A stretch of 64,000 nucleotides of DNA from WHUA01 sp963711215 (GTDB taxonomy: Bacteria > Pseudomonadota > Alphaproteobacteria > UBA8366). The notes under the pieces were generated by a model that was not told where the DNA came from, did not search any database, and saw only the letters and a program-made list of their open reading frames with translations. Both the position numbers and the translations under genes were made by a program. The stretch is taken from assembly GCA_963711215.1 (NCBI GenBank), contig CAVQDH010000012.1, positions 207,590 through 271,589 on the forward strand, given 5' to 3'. This document shows, in pieces, positions 18,243 to 27,505 of the stretch (its first letter is position 1; each line of letters begins with the position of its first letter).

Positions 18243-19256
18243 CTAGAGCCGGTAGACGCGCGCCGCCGTGTCGTGGAACAGCTTGGCCCGCTCGGTGGCG
18301 GAATAGCCGCGCGTCATGCGCTTGAAGGCGTTCCACAGCACGGCATAGCCGCAGCTCACCTTGTCGACCGGGAAATTGCTCTCGAACAGGCAGCGGTCGG
18401 GCCCGAAATGCTCGATGGCGGTCTCGTAATAGCGCCGGGTCGCCGCGCAGAGTTCCTCGCTCGTCGGCGGCTTCGGCTTCTCGTGCCAGCCGAAGCCGGC
18501 GTATTCCATGTTGATGCCGCCGAGCTTGACGACGATGTTCGGGCACGCCGCCAGCGCGGCGATGCTCTTCTTCCACTCGGCGAAGATCGCCTCGCGCCGG
18601 CCGGCATAGACGCCGACGCCGGCGACCCCGCCGAGATGGTTGAGCACCATCGTCGTGTCGGGAAAGGCGCGCGCGAGGTCGACGAAGTCCGGCAGCTGCG
18701 GATGCCGGCAGACGCCTTCGAAGACCAGGCCGAGCGGCGCCAGCTCGGCGAAGCCTTCGCGAAACTTGGCGTCGCGATAGAGGCCCGGGCCGGTGACGCC
18801 GCGGCCACGGTCGATCGTCGGGTCCGCATCCCAGGCGCCGGTGCGGCGGATGCCGCGGAAGCGGCCGGGCGCGGCGGCGATCAGGGCCTCCAGCACGCCC
18901 TTGACCCGCGCGCCGAGCAACAGCTCCGCGTGGCCGATGATGCCGGCCGCGACCTTCGTCGGCCCGTAGAGGCCGGACGCCGCCATGGCGGCGATGCCGT
19001 TGACGAACTCGACCTCGCCCACGGGCTTCATCTCTTCCGGCCCGTCGGCGCGGTACATGGCGCGGCATTCGACGAAGACCGAGGAGACGATGTTGTGGCC
19101 GGTGCGCAGGTCCTGCTGGATCTCGTCCATGAGGTAGCGCCGCTCGACGCGGCCCTCGCGGTGATCCCACAGGTGATGGTGGGTGTCGCAGATCGGCAGG
19201 TCGGGCTCGATCGCCGCTTCCCGGACCTGCGCCAGCCATGCGTCGTTCGTCGCCAT
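18243..19256 (-). CDS. amidohydrolase family 2, second copy
   Basis: 337 residues. Near-duplicate of the product at 5903-6910: the same N-terminus MATNDAWLAQV, metal motif DTHHHLWD (residues 24-31), LNHLGGVAGVGVYAGR and FESNFPVDK near the C-terminus. About 70% of residues match by eye. Start is the ATG at 19254-19256. The frame happens to run on without a stop into the upstream solute-binding gene, giving a spurious 925-residue reading frame; that is a frameshift artefact, not a fusion. Gene order places it last in the Dpp-type operon (permeases, amidase, binding protein, this gene), so it probably processes the imported compound. Confidence 0.88.
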   Translation of the reverse strand: MATNDAWLAQVREAAIEPDLPICDTHHHLWDHREGRVERRYLMDEIQQDLRTGHNIVSSVFVECRAMYRADGPEEMKPVGEVEFVNGIAAMAASGLYGPTKVAAGIIGHAELLLGARVKGVLEALIAAAPGRFRGIRRTGAWDADPTIDRGRGVTGPGLYRDAKFREGFAELAPLGLVFEGVCRHPQLPDFVDLARAFPDTTMVLNHLGGVAGVGVYAGRREAIFAEWKKSIAALAACPNIVVKLGGINMEYAGFGWHEKPKPPTSEELCAATRRYYETAIEHFGPDRCLFESNFPVDKVSCGYAVLWNAFKRMTRGYSATERAKLFHDTAARVYRL

Positions 19257-19408
19257 GATCCCGTCCCTTCCCCGTTGCGCACGCAGTGCCGCCCTCAGGC
19301 TAGCATCGCCGCGCCGCCGGGCCCAAAACCGGCGGCGCAAACGCGAATGGCCGCCCGTGACGGGGCGGCCATCCTTCGTCTCATGCCGTTGCCGGCGTGA
19401 AAGCGCGA

Positions 19409-21020
19409 CTATTTCTGGATGTAGATCTGCGTGAGGTCCTGATACCAGCTCTTGGCCTGCGTGAACCCCTTCACCTCGGGACGCAAGCGCCCGCGGGTTC
19501 ACGTCATGCACCACCCACAGCCAGTAGGCGTGGTCGACGACGTATTCGTGGACCTTCGCCAGCAGCGCGTCCTGCTCTTTATGATCGAAGGTAACCTTCA
19601 CCTTCTCCAGCATGGCCTGGAGCGTCTTGTCGCAGACGCCGGCCCAGTTCAGCCCCTTCGGCGGCAGCAGGTCGCAGCTGAAGAAGCGTTCGAAGGCGCT
19701 GTAGGGATCGTAAGTGCCCATGCTGTTGTTGAGGCCCTGGATCGACTTGGCCTTCTCGTCCAGCGGCCCCTTGCCCCGCTGCGCCCGGAGGGCCTGCCAT
19801 TCCGTCACCTCGAAGCTGAGATCGACGTTCACTTTCTTGAGCTGCTGCTGGATCAGCTCGTTCATCGGCAAGGGCTGCATCTGGCCGGACCCCGACGGCG
19901 AGATCATGAACGTCAGCTTGAGCGGCTTGCCCGGGCCGTAGCCGGCTTCCTTGAGCAGGGCTTTCGCCTGTTCCGGATCGTATTTGATGTCGAACTTGGG
20001 ATGGCCGAACCACGGGCTGTCGGGCAGCACGTGCCCCTTGGCCGGCACCGCCAGGCCGTTCAGCAGCCGCACCACCGCGTCGCGGTCGATGGCAAGGTTC
20101 AGCGCCTTGCGGATGCGGATGTCGCCGAGCGGCGTGTTCTCGCCGACCTCGCGCAGCAGGTAAGGCCAGATATGCGGATAGGGATTCGTGATGATCTGCA
20201 TGCCCGCGGCTTTCAGGCGCGGGATAGCGTCGGGCGCCGGGGCCTCGATGAAATTGACCTGTCCGGAGAGGATCGCCGCCGTCCGGGTGCTGGCTTCCGG
20301 CATCGGCAGGAGAATCAGCTTGTCGAGCTTCGGCGTCCGCTTCTTGTCCCAGTATTTGTCGTTCCGCACCAGGACGGCGCGCTCATGCGGCACGATCTCC
20401 ACGACCTTGAACGGCCCCGTGCCGGAGGGATGCTTCGCGAACTCCTTCCAGCCGCCGACGTCCTTCCAGTGCTTCGGGCTCGACATGTGGAGATAGACGA
20501 TCTGCTCGGGAATGAGCGAGTTCGGCGACTTGTCGCCGATCGCCACCGTGTAGTCGTCGATCTTGCGCCAGGTCTTGATGCCCGCGAGACGCCACGCCAC
20601 CGCGCGGCGCTGGGTCAGGTCGTATTGCGGCGCGGATTCCTTGAAGATCTTGTCCAGGTTCCAGATCACCGCATCGGCCGTGAATTTCGAGCCGTCGTGA
20701 AAGGTGACGTCCTTGCGGAGCTCGAAAATCCATTCCTTCTCGTTCTTCGGGTTCAGGTAATATTTGTTGGACAGCGCCGGCACGAGAACCGGGATCGTCT
20801 TGCTCTGGTTCAAGTTCCAGTACAAGAGCGAGTCATAGATGGTGAAGCCCATCCACCGGATGCCCTCGCCACCCTGATTGGGGGCACCCGTGGCGGTCGG
20901 GATATCGGATGCCGTCATGCCCAGCGTCAGCGTCCCGCCGGCCTGTGCGGCGGTCGCACCGGCGGTGACCGCCACGGCGAGGCCTATCCCCGCCGCCATT
21001 CGCTTAAAGTAGGTCTTCAT
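19409..21020 (-). pseudogene. peptide/nickel-type ABC transporter substrate-binding protein (SBP family 5), C-terminal frameshift
   Basis: About 536 residues after correction. A Sec signal peptide (residues 1-27, ending AAQA) is followed by the family-5 binding-protein pattern: YDSLLYWN, FHDGSKFTADAVIWNLD, GTGPFKVVEIVPHERAVL, IRKALNLAIDRDAVV and KALLKEAGYGPG. It is a periplasmic receptor for peptides or other amide/amine solutes. AGGAG precedes the ATG. The frame breaks at about 19484-19488, where one extra T (CTTGCG instead of CTGCG) destroys the ending; in the adjacent frame the family-typical tail KSWYQDLTQIYIQK is found with stop at 19409. It works with the DppB/C-like permeases upstream. 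Confidence 0.87.
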
Positions 21021-21108
21021 CTGCTTCTCCTGATTTGGCTTTTTTTCGTGCCGCAGGTCTTGGTCGCTGCTTGCTCCCCGAAAGCGTTTATTGACCCGGC
21101 TGTCGGCG

Positions 21109-22749
21109 TCAGCCGGGAAACCGGTGCGTATTCATTGGTTCTTCGGTGAACGGACGCTCACGGCGCAGCCGCTCGACCATCGCCTGGATGTAGGGCGCCG
21201 TCGCACAGAGCTGCTGGAAGGCCCGCGCGTCGAGCTCGAGCCCGGCCCGACGGCACGCCGCCGCGACCTCGCCCCGCTCCTTTTCCGAGAGCGCATCGGG
21301 TTCCGGCTCGGGCACCGGCGGAAGCGCCGCCGAGAATGCCGCGGCGGGGTCGAGCGCCGGCCGCCGGCCGCGCCACGGCGTCGCCATCTCGTAGGCGTGC
21401 GCGGCGCGCATCACGAGCGCATCGTCAAACGGCTTGCCGACGATCTGCATCGACAGCGGCAGCCCGTCTTCGGTGTAGCCCATGCACTGCACGAGCGCGG
21501 GACCGCCGGTGACGTTGAACGGCGTCGTCAGCGACGCGGATTTCCAGAACTGGATCGTCCGCCAGGCATCCAGCCGCGGCGCCGGCCCGGGGCCCGCCGT
21601 GACGAACAGGTCGTATTTCTCGTAGAGCGGCGCCATCTCGGCGATCATCTTCCGCCGCTCGCGAAGCGCCTGGGTATAGTCCGACCCGCGCACGAAGATG
21701 GCGGCGAGCGAGCGGCCGAGGAAATCCTCGCCGAAATCGCCGGCCCGCTTGCGCAGGTTCGCCTCGTGCACCGCGTAAAGCTCGGATTCCGCCGAGACGA
21801 TCTTGACGTCGTAGTAGTCCTGCGCGGGCCGGATGCGCACGTCCTCGAGCACCGCGCCGAGCGAGCGCAGGACGTCATACGCCGCCTCGAGCGCGTCCTT
21901 CACGGCGGGGGCGACCTTGCAGTCCTCTTCGTAAAGGTGGCGGATCACGCCGATCCGCAGCCCCTTGATGCCGCCGGCAAGCGCGGCGCGATAGTCGGGG
22001 ACCGGGTTGGTGGCGCTCGCCGGATCGAGCGGGTCGTGCCCGGCGAGTGCCTGCATCATGATCGCGCAATCCTCGACCGTCCAGGTCAGCGGCCCCGCAT
22101 GGTCGTAGCTGAAGGAATTCGCGTAGACGCCGTAGCGGCTGACAAGGCCGTAGGTCGGCTTCAGCCCGACGAGACCGCACAGCGCCGCCGGGTTGCGGAT
22201 CGAGCCGCCGGTGTCGGACCCCATCGCGCCCATGAGGAAGCCGGCCGCGACCGCCGCGCCGGAGCCGCTCGACGATCCGCCCGTCGCATGCTCCCGCTTC
22301 CACGGGTTGCGCGCGGGCGGCCAGGGCAGGTCGAAGGACGGCCCGCCATGCGCGAACTCGTGCGTCGACAGCTTGCCGAACAGGACGCCGCCGCTTTCGT
22401 CCAGCTTGCGCACCGTCGTCGCGTCGAAGTCCGGCACGAAATCGGCGCAGACCTTCGAATGACCGGTCGTCCGGATTCCCTTGGTGCAATAAATGTCCTT
22501 CAGCCCGTAGGGGACGCCGTGCAGCGGCCCGCGGTATTTGCCGCCCATGATCGCGTCTTCCGCCTTGCGGGCGTCGTCGAGGGCGCGGTCCGCGGTCAGC
22601 GTGATGAAGGCGTTGAGCTGCGGCTCGAGCGCTTCGACCCGCTTGAGCAGCGCCTCCGTAAGCTCGACCGGCGACAGCTTCCGGCTTTCGATCAGCGTCG
22701 CGGCTTCGGAAATCGTCAGAAAGTGCAACTCTTTATCGACTTCAGGCAT
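21109..22749 (-). CDS. amidase (amidase-signature family), second copy
   Basis: 546 residues. Catalytic residues are Lys84 (GVPYGLKDI), cis-serine in GGSSSGSG (about 159-160) and Ser183 (DTGGSIRNPA). The C-terminal region is about 80 residues longer than in the amidase at 8496, with a helical end (about 480-540) resembling the 4-oxalomesaconate or aryl-amidase subgroup; the two genes are distant paralogues. A good GAAGGAAG site precedes the ATG at 22747-22749. It sits between the DppC-like permease and the binding protein, so it most likely cleaves an amide brought in by that transporter. GatA is the alternative name in databases, but no gatB/gatC are present. Confidence 0.92.
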   Translation of the reverse strand: MPEVDKELHFLTISEAATLIESRKLSPVELTEALLKRVEALEPQLNAFITLTADRALDDARKAEDAIMGGKYRGPLHGVPYGLKDIYCTKGIRTTGHSKVCADFVPDFDATTVRKLDESGGVLFGKLSTHEFAHGGPSFDLPWPPARNPWKREHATGGSSSGSGAAVAAGFLMGAMGSDTGGSIRNPAALCGLVGLKPTYGLVSRYGVYANSFSYDHAGPLTWTVEDCAIMMQALAGHDPLDPASATNPVPDYRAALAGGIKGLRIGVIRHLYEEDCKVAPAVKDALEAAYDVLRSLGAVLEDVRIRPAQDYYDVKIVSAESELYAVHEANLRKRAGDFGEDFLGRSLAAIFVRGSDYTQALRERRKMIAEMAPLYEKYDLFVTAGPGPAPRLDAWRTIQFWKSASLTTPFNVTGGPALVQCMGYTEDGLPLSMQIVGKPFDDALVMRAAHAYEMATPWRGRRPALDPAAAFSAALPPVPEPEPDALSEKERGEVAAACRRAGLELDARAFQQLCATAPYIQAMVERLRRERPFTEEPMNTHRFPG

Positions 22750-22791
22750 TTCGAGCTTCCTTCTTTACGAATGACGCGGAGCTGCCGCGCC

Positions 22792-23727
22792 TCAAATCCG
22801 CATGTCCATCGCGCTGCGCAAGCCGTCGCTGAGGAGGTTGAAGCAGAGCGACGTCACGAAAATCATCACACCGGGAAGGGCGGCGACGTAAGGGTTGGTC
22901 CAGATCGCCTGCCGCAGCGTGCTCAGCATCAAGCCCCAGTCCGCGGTCGGCGGGGAAACGCCGAGCCCGAGAAAGCTGAGGCCCGAGGCGACGATGATGC
23001 TGAAGCTGATCAGGCTCGTGGCGTAGATGAAGATCGCGCCCAGGACGTTGCCGAGAACGTGGACGCGGATGATGCGGCCCGTTCGCGCGCCGCTCGCCCG
23101 CGCCGCGTCGACGAAATCGTAGGCGCGGATCTGGGTCGTGACGCTCTCGGCGACGCGCGTGATCGGCGGGATCAGGATGAGCGTCAGCGAGATCAGGACA
23201 TTGGCGAAGCCGCCGCCCAGCGCCCCCGAAATCGCGACCGCCAGCAGGACCGACGGAAAGGCGTAGAAGACGTCCATGACGCGCATGATCGCCATGTTCG
23301 TCCGGCCGCCGACATACCCGGCGACGATGCCGGCGCCGCCACCGATGATCAGCGCGCCCAGCACGGGAAACAGGCCGACGAAAAGCGACACGCGTCCGCC
23401 GTAGAGCAGCCGCGACAGCATATCCCGCCCGAGCTCGTCGGAGCCGAGCAGATAGCCTTCCGTCCCGATCGGAGCCAGGCGCTTGAACACGCTGCCGGCC
23501 GCCGGATCGTGCGGCGCGAGCAAGGGCGCGAAGATCGACGCCAATATGATGAGCAGCAGGATGGCCGCGCAGGCAACGGAAACCTTGTCCCGGCTCAACC
23601 GGATACCGACCATGGCCCAGTAGCCGCGCCGCTGCAGGTCACCCACCGGAATTTCCAGCACCGGATCGTCGGGCGCGGACAACCCCGGCGGCCCCTCGAC
23701 CCGGACGGCGACTTTCGCTTCGGCCAT
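22792..23727 (-). CDS. DppC-like ABC transporter permease
   Basis: 311 residues from the ATG at 23725-23727, which has AGGAGAGG eight bases upstream and begins 2 bases after the DppB-type stop; an earlier in-frame ATG would overlap that gene by 31 bases. It has a hydrophilic N-terminus, a first membrane helix at about 47-67, and a periplasmic loop containing FKRLAPIGTEGYLLGSDELG, a hallmark of the DppC/OppC family. Five further helices follow, with an EAA-type loop near DAARASGARTGRIIRVHVLG. It forms the membrane channel with the upstream DppB-like subunit for peptide or related solute import. Confidence 0.92.
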   Translation of the reverse strand: MAEAKVAVRVEGPPGLSAPDDPVLEIPVGDLQRRGYWAMVGIRLSRDKVSVACAAILLLIILASIFAPLLAPHDPAAGSVFKRLAPIGTEGYLLGSDELGRDMLSRLLYGGRVSLFVGLFPVLGALIIGGGAGIVAGYVGGRTNMAIMRVMDVFYAFPSVLLAVAISGALGGGFANVLISLTLILIPPITRVAESVTTQIRAYDFVDAARASGARTGRIIRVHVLGNVLGAIFIYATSLISFSIIVASGLSFLGLGVSPPTADWGLMLSTLRQAIWTNPYVAALPGVMIFVTSLCFNLLSDGLRSAMDMRI

Positions 23728-23729
23728 GG

Positions 23730-24683
23730 TCAGCCTCTCCTGATCCGCGGATCGAGCCATGTCTGCAGGATGTCGGCGACGAGGTTCAGCAGCACGAAGA
23801 ACATCGCCAGCACGAGGATCGTCCCTTGCAGCACGGGAAGGTCGCGCTTGAAGATCGCTTCATTGAGCAGGAAGCCGGTGCCGGGCCAGACGAACACGGT
23901 CTCGATCAGGATGGACCCGCCCAGAAGGTGGCCGAACTGCAGCCCGGCCACGGCCAGCACCGTCGGCGAAGCGTTTTTCAGCACGTGGCGCAAGATCGCC
24001 CGTTGCGGGAGCCCCTTCGCGCGCAGCCCGTCGACGAAGTCCTGGCTCAGCACCTCGAGCACGCAGGCCCGCGTGGTGCGCGTCATGATGCCCGTCGGGA
24101 TCATCGACAGCGCGATCACCGGCAGGATGAGCGACCGCATGTGGTCGGCGTCCCAGACCCAGTCGCGGGAGCTGCCGGTGCCCATCCCCATGGCCGGGAG
24201 GATACCAAGCTGCACGGCGAAGATGATGACGAGAACGATGGCGACCCAGTAATGCGGCACGCTGACCCCGGTCACCGCGAAGGACGTCACCGTCTTATCG
24301 ATCCAGGTCCCCTGCCGGTAGGCGGCGACCCCTCCCGCGGTCACCGCGATGACGAGGCTCAACACGGCGGCGATCACGGCGAGGCGCAGCGTGTTGTGCA
24401 ATGCCGGAATCAACTCGGCCATGACGGGCCGGTGGGACTGAAGCAACTCGCCGAAATCCCCCCGCGCCGCCCGCGACAGCCAGATCAGATACTGGACCGG
24501 GATCGGCTTGTCGAAGCCATAGGCTTCACGGATACGCTGGACGTCGGCCGCCGACGCTTCGTCGGGCATGACCGCCTGGATCGGGTCGCTCGGCCCTATA
24601 TAGATGAGGGAAAAGCATATGATCGTGACGCCGAGCCCGATCGGAATCGCATAGAAGACGCGCCGCAATATGTAACTAAGCAT
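23730..24683 (-). CDS. DppB-like ABC transporter permease
   Basis: 317 residues starting MLSYILRRVFYAIPIGLGV, the near-invariant start of DppB/OppB proteins. Six membrane helices; the EAA-type loop reads DFVDGLRAKGLPQRAILRHV at about 215-234, followed by FVWPGTGFLLNEAI. It is first of the five-gene unit: permease B, permease C, amidase, binding protein, amidohydrolase. No DppD/DppF ATPase gene is present in the unit or elsewhere in the window, so the energising subunits must be encoded elsewhere or shared with another transporter. Confidence 0.92.
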   Translation of the reverse strand: MLSYILRRVFYAIPIGLGVTIICFSLIYIGPSDPIQAVMPDEASAADVQRIREAYGFDKPIPVQYLIWLSRAARGDFGELLQSHRPVMAELIPALHNTLRLAVIAAVLSLVIAVTAGGVAAYRQGTWIDKTVTSFAVTGVSVPHYWVAIVLVIIFAVQLGILPAMGMGTGSSRDWVWDADHMRSLILPVIALSMIPTGIMTRTTRACVLEVLSQDFVDGLRAKGLPQRAILRHVLKNASPTVLAVAGLQFGHLLGGSILIETVFVWPGTGFLLNEAIFKRDLPVLQGTILVLAMFFVLLNLVADILQTWLDPRIRRG

Positions 24684-25029
24684 CGGCGATATCCGCCTCG
24701 CGCGGACCGCGGCCTCGCATGGATACTGACTGAGTCACCGATGATCCCCTTCACGAACGAAACAAGACGCCGGGCGGCCCCGGCGGCTGGCGGCTTGGGT
24801 TCGAATTTTCTTCTGTTGGCCGAGATGGGAGAATAAAAGCCCGGCCCTGGTTGGATAGCGCAGTAACTGCACAAGCTGTGCCATGCGCGCGAGACCTGCG
24901 ATTTTCCCGCACTTATCAGTGCGTTGAACGGAATCGGCCGGGAGCCCCGTCCGTCGCGCTGCGCAGGATTGCGGCATGTGCCGCAAACGCCGGGCGCAGG
25001 TGGTCAAGAATGCGGCAGCAGCGCGGCCT
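24684..25029. other. 346-bp intergenic region upstream of the Dpp-type operon
   Basis: No coding frame here has family-like features. The stretch separates the end of the D-aminoacylase gene from the start of the dppB-like gene (both minus strand), so it should contain that operon's promoter. The relatively AT-rich part around 24800-24845 is the best place for a promoter. The only clear structural element is the palindrome at 24969-24986. Confidence 0.4.
24969..24986. promoter_or_regulatory. 18-bp perfect palindrome, candidate operator or hairpin
   Basis: TTGCGGCATGTGCCGCAA is a perfect inverted repeat: 8-bp arms, 2-bp centre. It lies 43 bases past the D-aminoacylase stop and about 290 bases upstream of the dppB-like start. 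It could be an operator for a dimeric repressor or a weak terminator stem; there is no following T-run on either strand. Function is inference. Confidence 0.35.
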
Positions 25030-26631
25030 TTACGCGAGCACCGCGCCCCGCCGCCGCAGCAGCCGCCCCGGCAAGGCGCCGGTATGCGCGCCGCCGTCGA
25101 TCACGACCCCGCCGTTGACGATCACCGTCTCGATGCCGGCCGGATACTGGTGGGGATCGTCGAAGGTCGAGCAATCGATGATCGCCGCCGGATCGAACAC
25201 CACGACATCCGCCGCCTGCCCTTCGCGCAGCAGGCCGCGGTCGGGCATGCCGAGCGCCGCCGCCGCGCCGCCGGTCATCTTGGCGACCGCCTGCGGCAGG
25301 CTGAGCAGGCCAAGGTCTCGGGCGTAGCGGCCGATCAGGCGCGGAAAGGTGCCGTAAAGCCGGGGGTGCGGCTTGCCCTGCCCGGTCACGCCGTAGGGCG
25401 CCACGCAGGGCCCGTCGGAGCCGACCAGCGCCGTCGGCTCGGCGGCGATCCGGCGCACGTCATCTTCCGACATCGAGCGGATGAGGATGCGCGTCGCGCC
25501 CTTGTCGGCGATGATGACGTCGCAGACGGCATCGAGCGGATCGCAGCGGCGCTGCCGCGCGATCTCCTCGATCGTCTGCCCCGGCTCGGCCGCGCCGTGC
25601 GGCGAGATGGCGATGCGGATGTCGGCCCAGGACTCGATCTGGCCGAAATTGTTGAAGCCGACCTCGGCGATCTTCTGGCGGATGCGGGACCGCGTGTAGG
25701 GATCGGCAAGCCGCTTCAGCATCGCCGCCATCCCGCCCTCCTGCAGCCAGGTCGGCAGCAGGAAGCGCAGCGGATTGGTCGCCCAGTCGTAGGGATACTG
25801 GTCGCCGTGCACGTCGACGCCGCGGGCGCGGGCGTCCTCGATCGCCTTCAACAGCCGGTCCGCCTGGCCCCAGCTGTCGGTGCCCGAAAGCTTCATGTGC
25901 GCGACCTGGACATGCACGCCGCAATGCTCGCCGATGTCGATCGCCTCGGCGACCGCTTCGTGCACCGCGTGGGATTCGTCGCGGATGTGCGAGGAATAGC
26001 GCGCGTCATGCGCCTTCAGGACCTGGCCCAGCGCGCGCAGCTCGTCCCGCTCGCTGAAGCAGCCGGGCGCGGTGAACAGGCCCGATGACAGGCCGAGCGC
26101 GCCGGCCTCCAGCCCCTCGGCCAGCATGTCCTGCATCTGGCGCAGCTCGTCGTCCTTGGGCGCGCGGTTCTCCATGCCCATCGCCATCAGGCGGAGCGTG
26201 TTGTGCCCGACTTGCATCACCGTGTTCACGGCGATCGCCGGCCAGGCGTCCATGTAGCCGGCGAAGTCGGTCTCCTCGAAGTCGAGCCACGGTGCGCTGC
26301 CCGAGAGGTAGTCGCGCAGCATGTCGACCTTGCCCGGCAGCGCCGGCGCGACCGAGAAGCCGCAGTTGCCGACGACCTCGGTCGTGACACCCTGGCGGAT
26401 CTTGCACTCGGCCTTGGGATTGAGCGGCAGGGTGAAGTCGGAATGGGTGTGGATGTCGATGAAGCCGGGCGCGACGACGCGGTCCTGGGCGTCGATGATC
26501 CGCGCCGCGCTGTCGGTCCGGCCGGGCTCGATCGCGGCGATGCGGCCGTCGCGGATCGCCACGTCCGCGGCGCGCGCCGGCGCCCCCGTGCCGTCGATCA
26601 CCGTGCCGCCTCGGATCAGGATATCGTCCAC
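25030..26631 (-). CDS. N-acyl-D-amino-acid deacylase family amidohydrolase (D-aminoacylase-like)
   Basis: 533 residues from the GTG at 26629-26631, chosen because GGGGAGG lies 7 bases upstream; an ATG eight codons earlier would include that site. Amidohydrolase_3 fold: VDDILIRGGTVIDGTG start, metal motif HTHSD at about 61-65, the family cysteine ligand in GNCGFS (Cys90), and SSHIRDESH and HMKLSG further on. D-aminoacylases release D-amino acids from N-acyl derivatives; close relatives act on N-acyl-D-Glu or D-Asp, or on dihydroorotase-like substrates. No signal peptide, so cytosolic. It stands alone, on the same strand as but 346 bases before the Dpp-type operon. Confidence 0.9.
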   Translation of the reverse strand: MDDILIRGGTVIDGTGAPARAADVAIRDGRIAAIEPGRTDSAARIIDAQDRVVAPGFIDIHTHSDFTLPLNPKAECKIRQGVTTEVVGNCGFSVAPALPGKVDMLRDYLSGSAPWLDFEETDFAGYMDAWPAIAVNTVMQVGHNTLRLMAMGMENRAPKDDELRQMQDMLAEGLEAGALGLSSGLFTAPGCFSERDELRALGQVLKAHDARYSSHIRDESHAVHEAVAEAIDIGEHCGVHVQVAHMKLSGTDSWGQADRLLKAIEDARARGVDVHGDQYPYDWATNPLRFLLPTWLQEGGMAAMLKRLADPYTRSRIRQKIAEVGFNNFGQIESWADIRIAISPHGAAEPGQTIEEIARQRRCDPLDAVCDVIIADKGATRILIRSMSEDDVRRIAAEPTALVGSDGPCVAPYGVTGQGKPHPRLYGTFPRLIGRYARDLGLLSLPQAVAKMTGGAAAALGMPDRGLLREGQAADVVVFDPAAIIDCSTFDDPHQYPAGIETVIVNGGVVIDGGAHTGALPGRLLRRRGAVLA

Positions 26632-26867
26632 CGCGCCGCCTCCCCGCCTGCCCATAACGTAGCCATTCCCGGCGGCCGCGGCAAACCGATCAGCGGGCTG
26701 CCGCGCCGGTGCGACAAATCCGTATCGAAGCCTTCAACCCGCTTCCCAGGCGCCGGCCCAGGGCCATATCATCGTCGCCCGGCGACCGGTTCGCCTAAGG
26801 CGCGGCCGGACGCAAGGATGGCGCATTTTATACCGGCTGAGGCGTTTGACAGCCGAAAGGACGGACG

Positions 26868-27431
26868 ATGCCGGAAGTCATGACGCAGCTCCGCGAGGAG
26901 CATCGGAATATCGTCAAGCTTCTCGAAACGCTCGAGCGCCAGATCGCCCTATTCGATACGGCCGAAGATCTGGACTATGAAGTGCTCGAGGCGATCGCGG
27001 ACTATTTCGCGAGCTTTCCCGAGCGCAGCCACCATCCCAAGGAAGACCTGATCTATCGAAAGATGTGCGCGCGCGCCCCGGCGCTGGCGAAGACCGTCAC
27101 CGATCTGGAAGCGGAGCATGTGAAGATCGCGGCGCTCGCGCGCCATTTCCGGGAAGCGGTGCAAAACGTGCTGCAGGAGGTCGAGGTCTCGCGCAGCGCG
27201 TTCGAGGAAGTCGCCAACCATTTCGTGCGCGATCAGCGCCGCCACCTGGAGATGGAGGAAGAGCAGTTCTTCCCGATGACGCTGAAGACCCTCACGCCGG
27301 AGGACTGGGCCGAGATCGACCGCCAGGTCACCCGCGACGAGGACCCGCTTTTCGGCAGCGCCGTCGCACACAAATTCGAGGCGCTGCGCGACGCGATCCT
27401 CGAATGGGAAAACGAGGCACGGAAAGGCTGA
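26868..27431 (+). CDS. hemerythrin-like (HHE) domain protein
   Basis: 187 residues, four-helix HHE-cation-binding fold. Candidate di-iron ligands are His12 (REEHRN), His55/His56 and Glu59 (SHHPKED), His84 (EAEHVK), and His126 with Glu130 (RRHLEMEEEQFFP). Bacterial proteins of this size bind oxygen or iron and have been linked to oxygen sensing, redox stress or iron storage in the cytosol. GAAAGGACGG precedes the ATG. It is a single gene with convergent neighbour at 27506 and a divergent upstream gene. Its specific role is unknown. Confidence 0.9.
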   Translation: MPEVMTQLREEHRNIVKLLETLERQIALFDTAEDLDYEVLEAIADYFASFPERSHHPKEDLIYRKMCARAPALAKTVTDLEAEHVKIAALARHFREAVQNVLQEVEVSRSAFEEVANHFVRDQRRHLEMEEEQFFPMTLKTLTPEDWAEIDRQVTRDEDPLFGSAVAHKFEALRDAILEWENEARKG

Positions 27432-27505
27432 CCGCCGTCGGGCAACCGGCACGCCTCTGGATCGGCATGATGAACACGTGCCCAATTTCGCGATAAGCCC
27501 ATATT

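Noticed and set aside
18243..21020. A single 925-residue reading frame joining a peptide-binding protein to an amidohydrolase
   Set aside because: The junction region is nonsense, a family-typical binding-protein C-terminus with its own stop exists in the next frame at 19409, and the amidohydrolase has its own ATG. One inserted base explains the apparent fusion.
8496..22749. The amidases as GatA of the tRNA-dependent amidotransferase
   Set aside because: No gatB or gatC neighbours, two diverged copies, and catabolic or transport context; catabolic amidases fit better.
21091..24252. A 1053-residue plus-strand frame, and similar long frames at 2742-4772, 12251-14155, 44691-47066 and 47145-48752
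   Set aside because: High GC makes stop-free antisense frames common. Each lies opposite a confidently identified gene and has low-complexity Arg/Ala/Asp/His composition with no domain.
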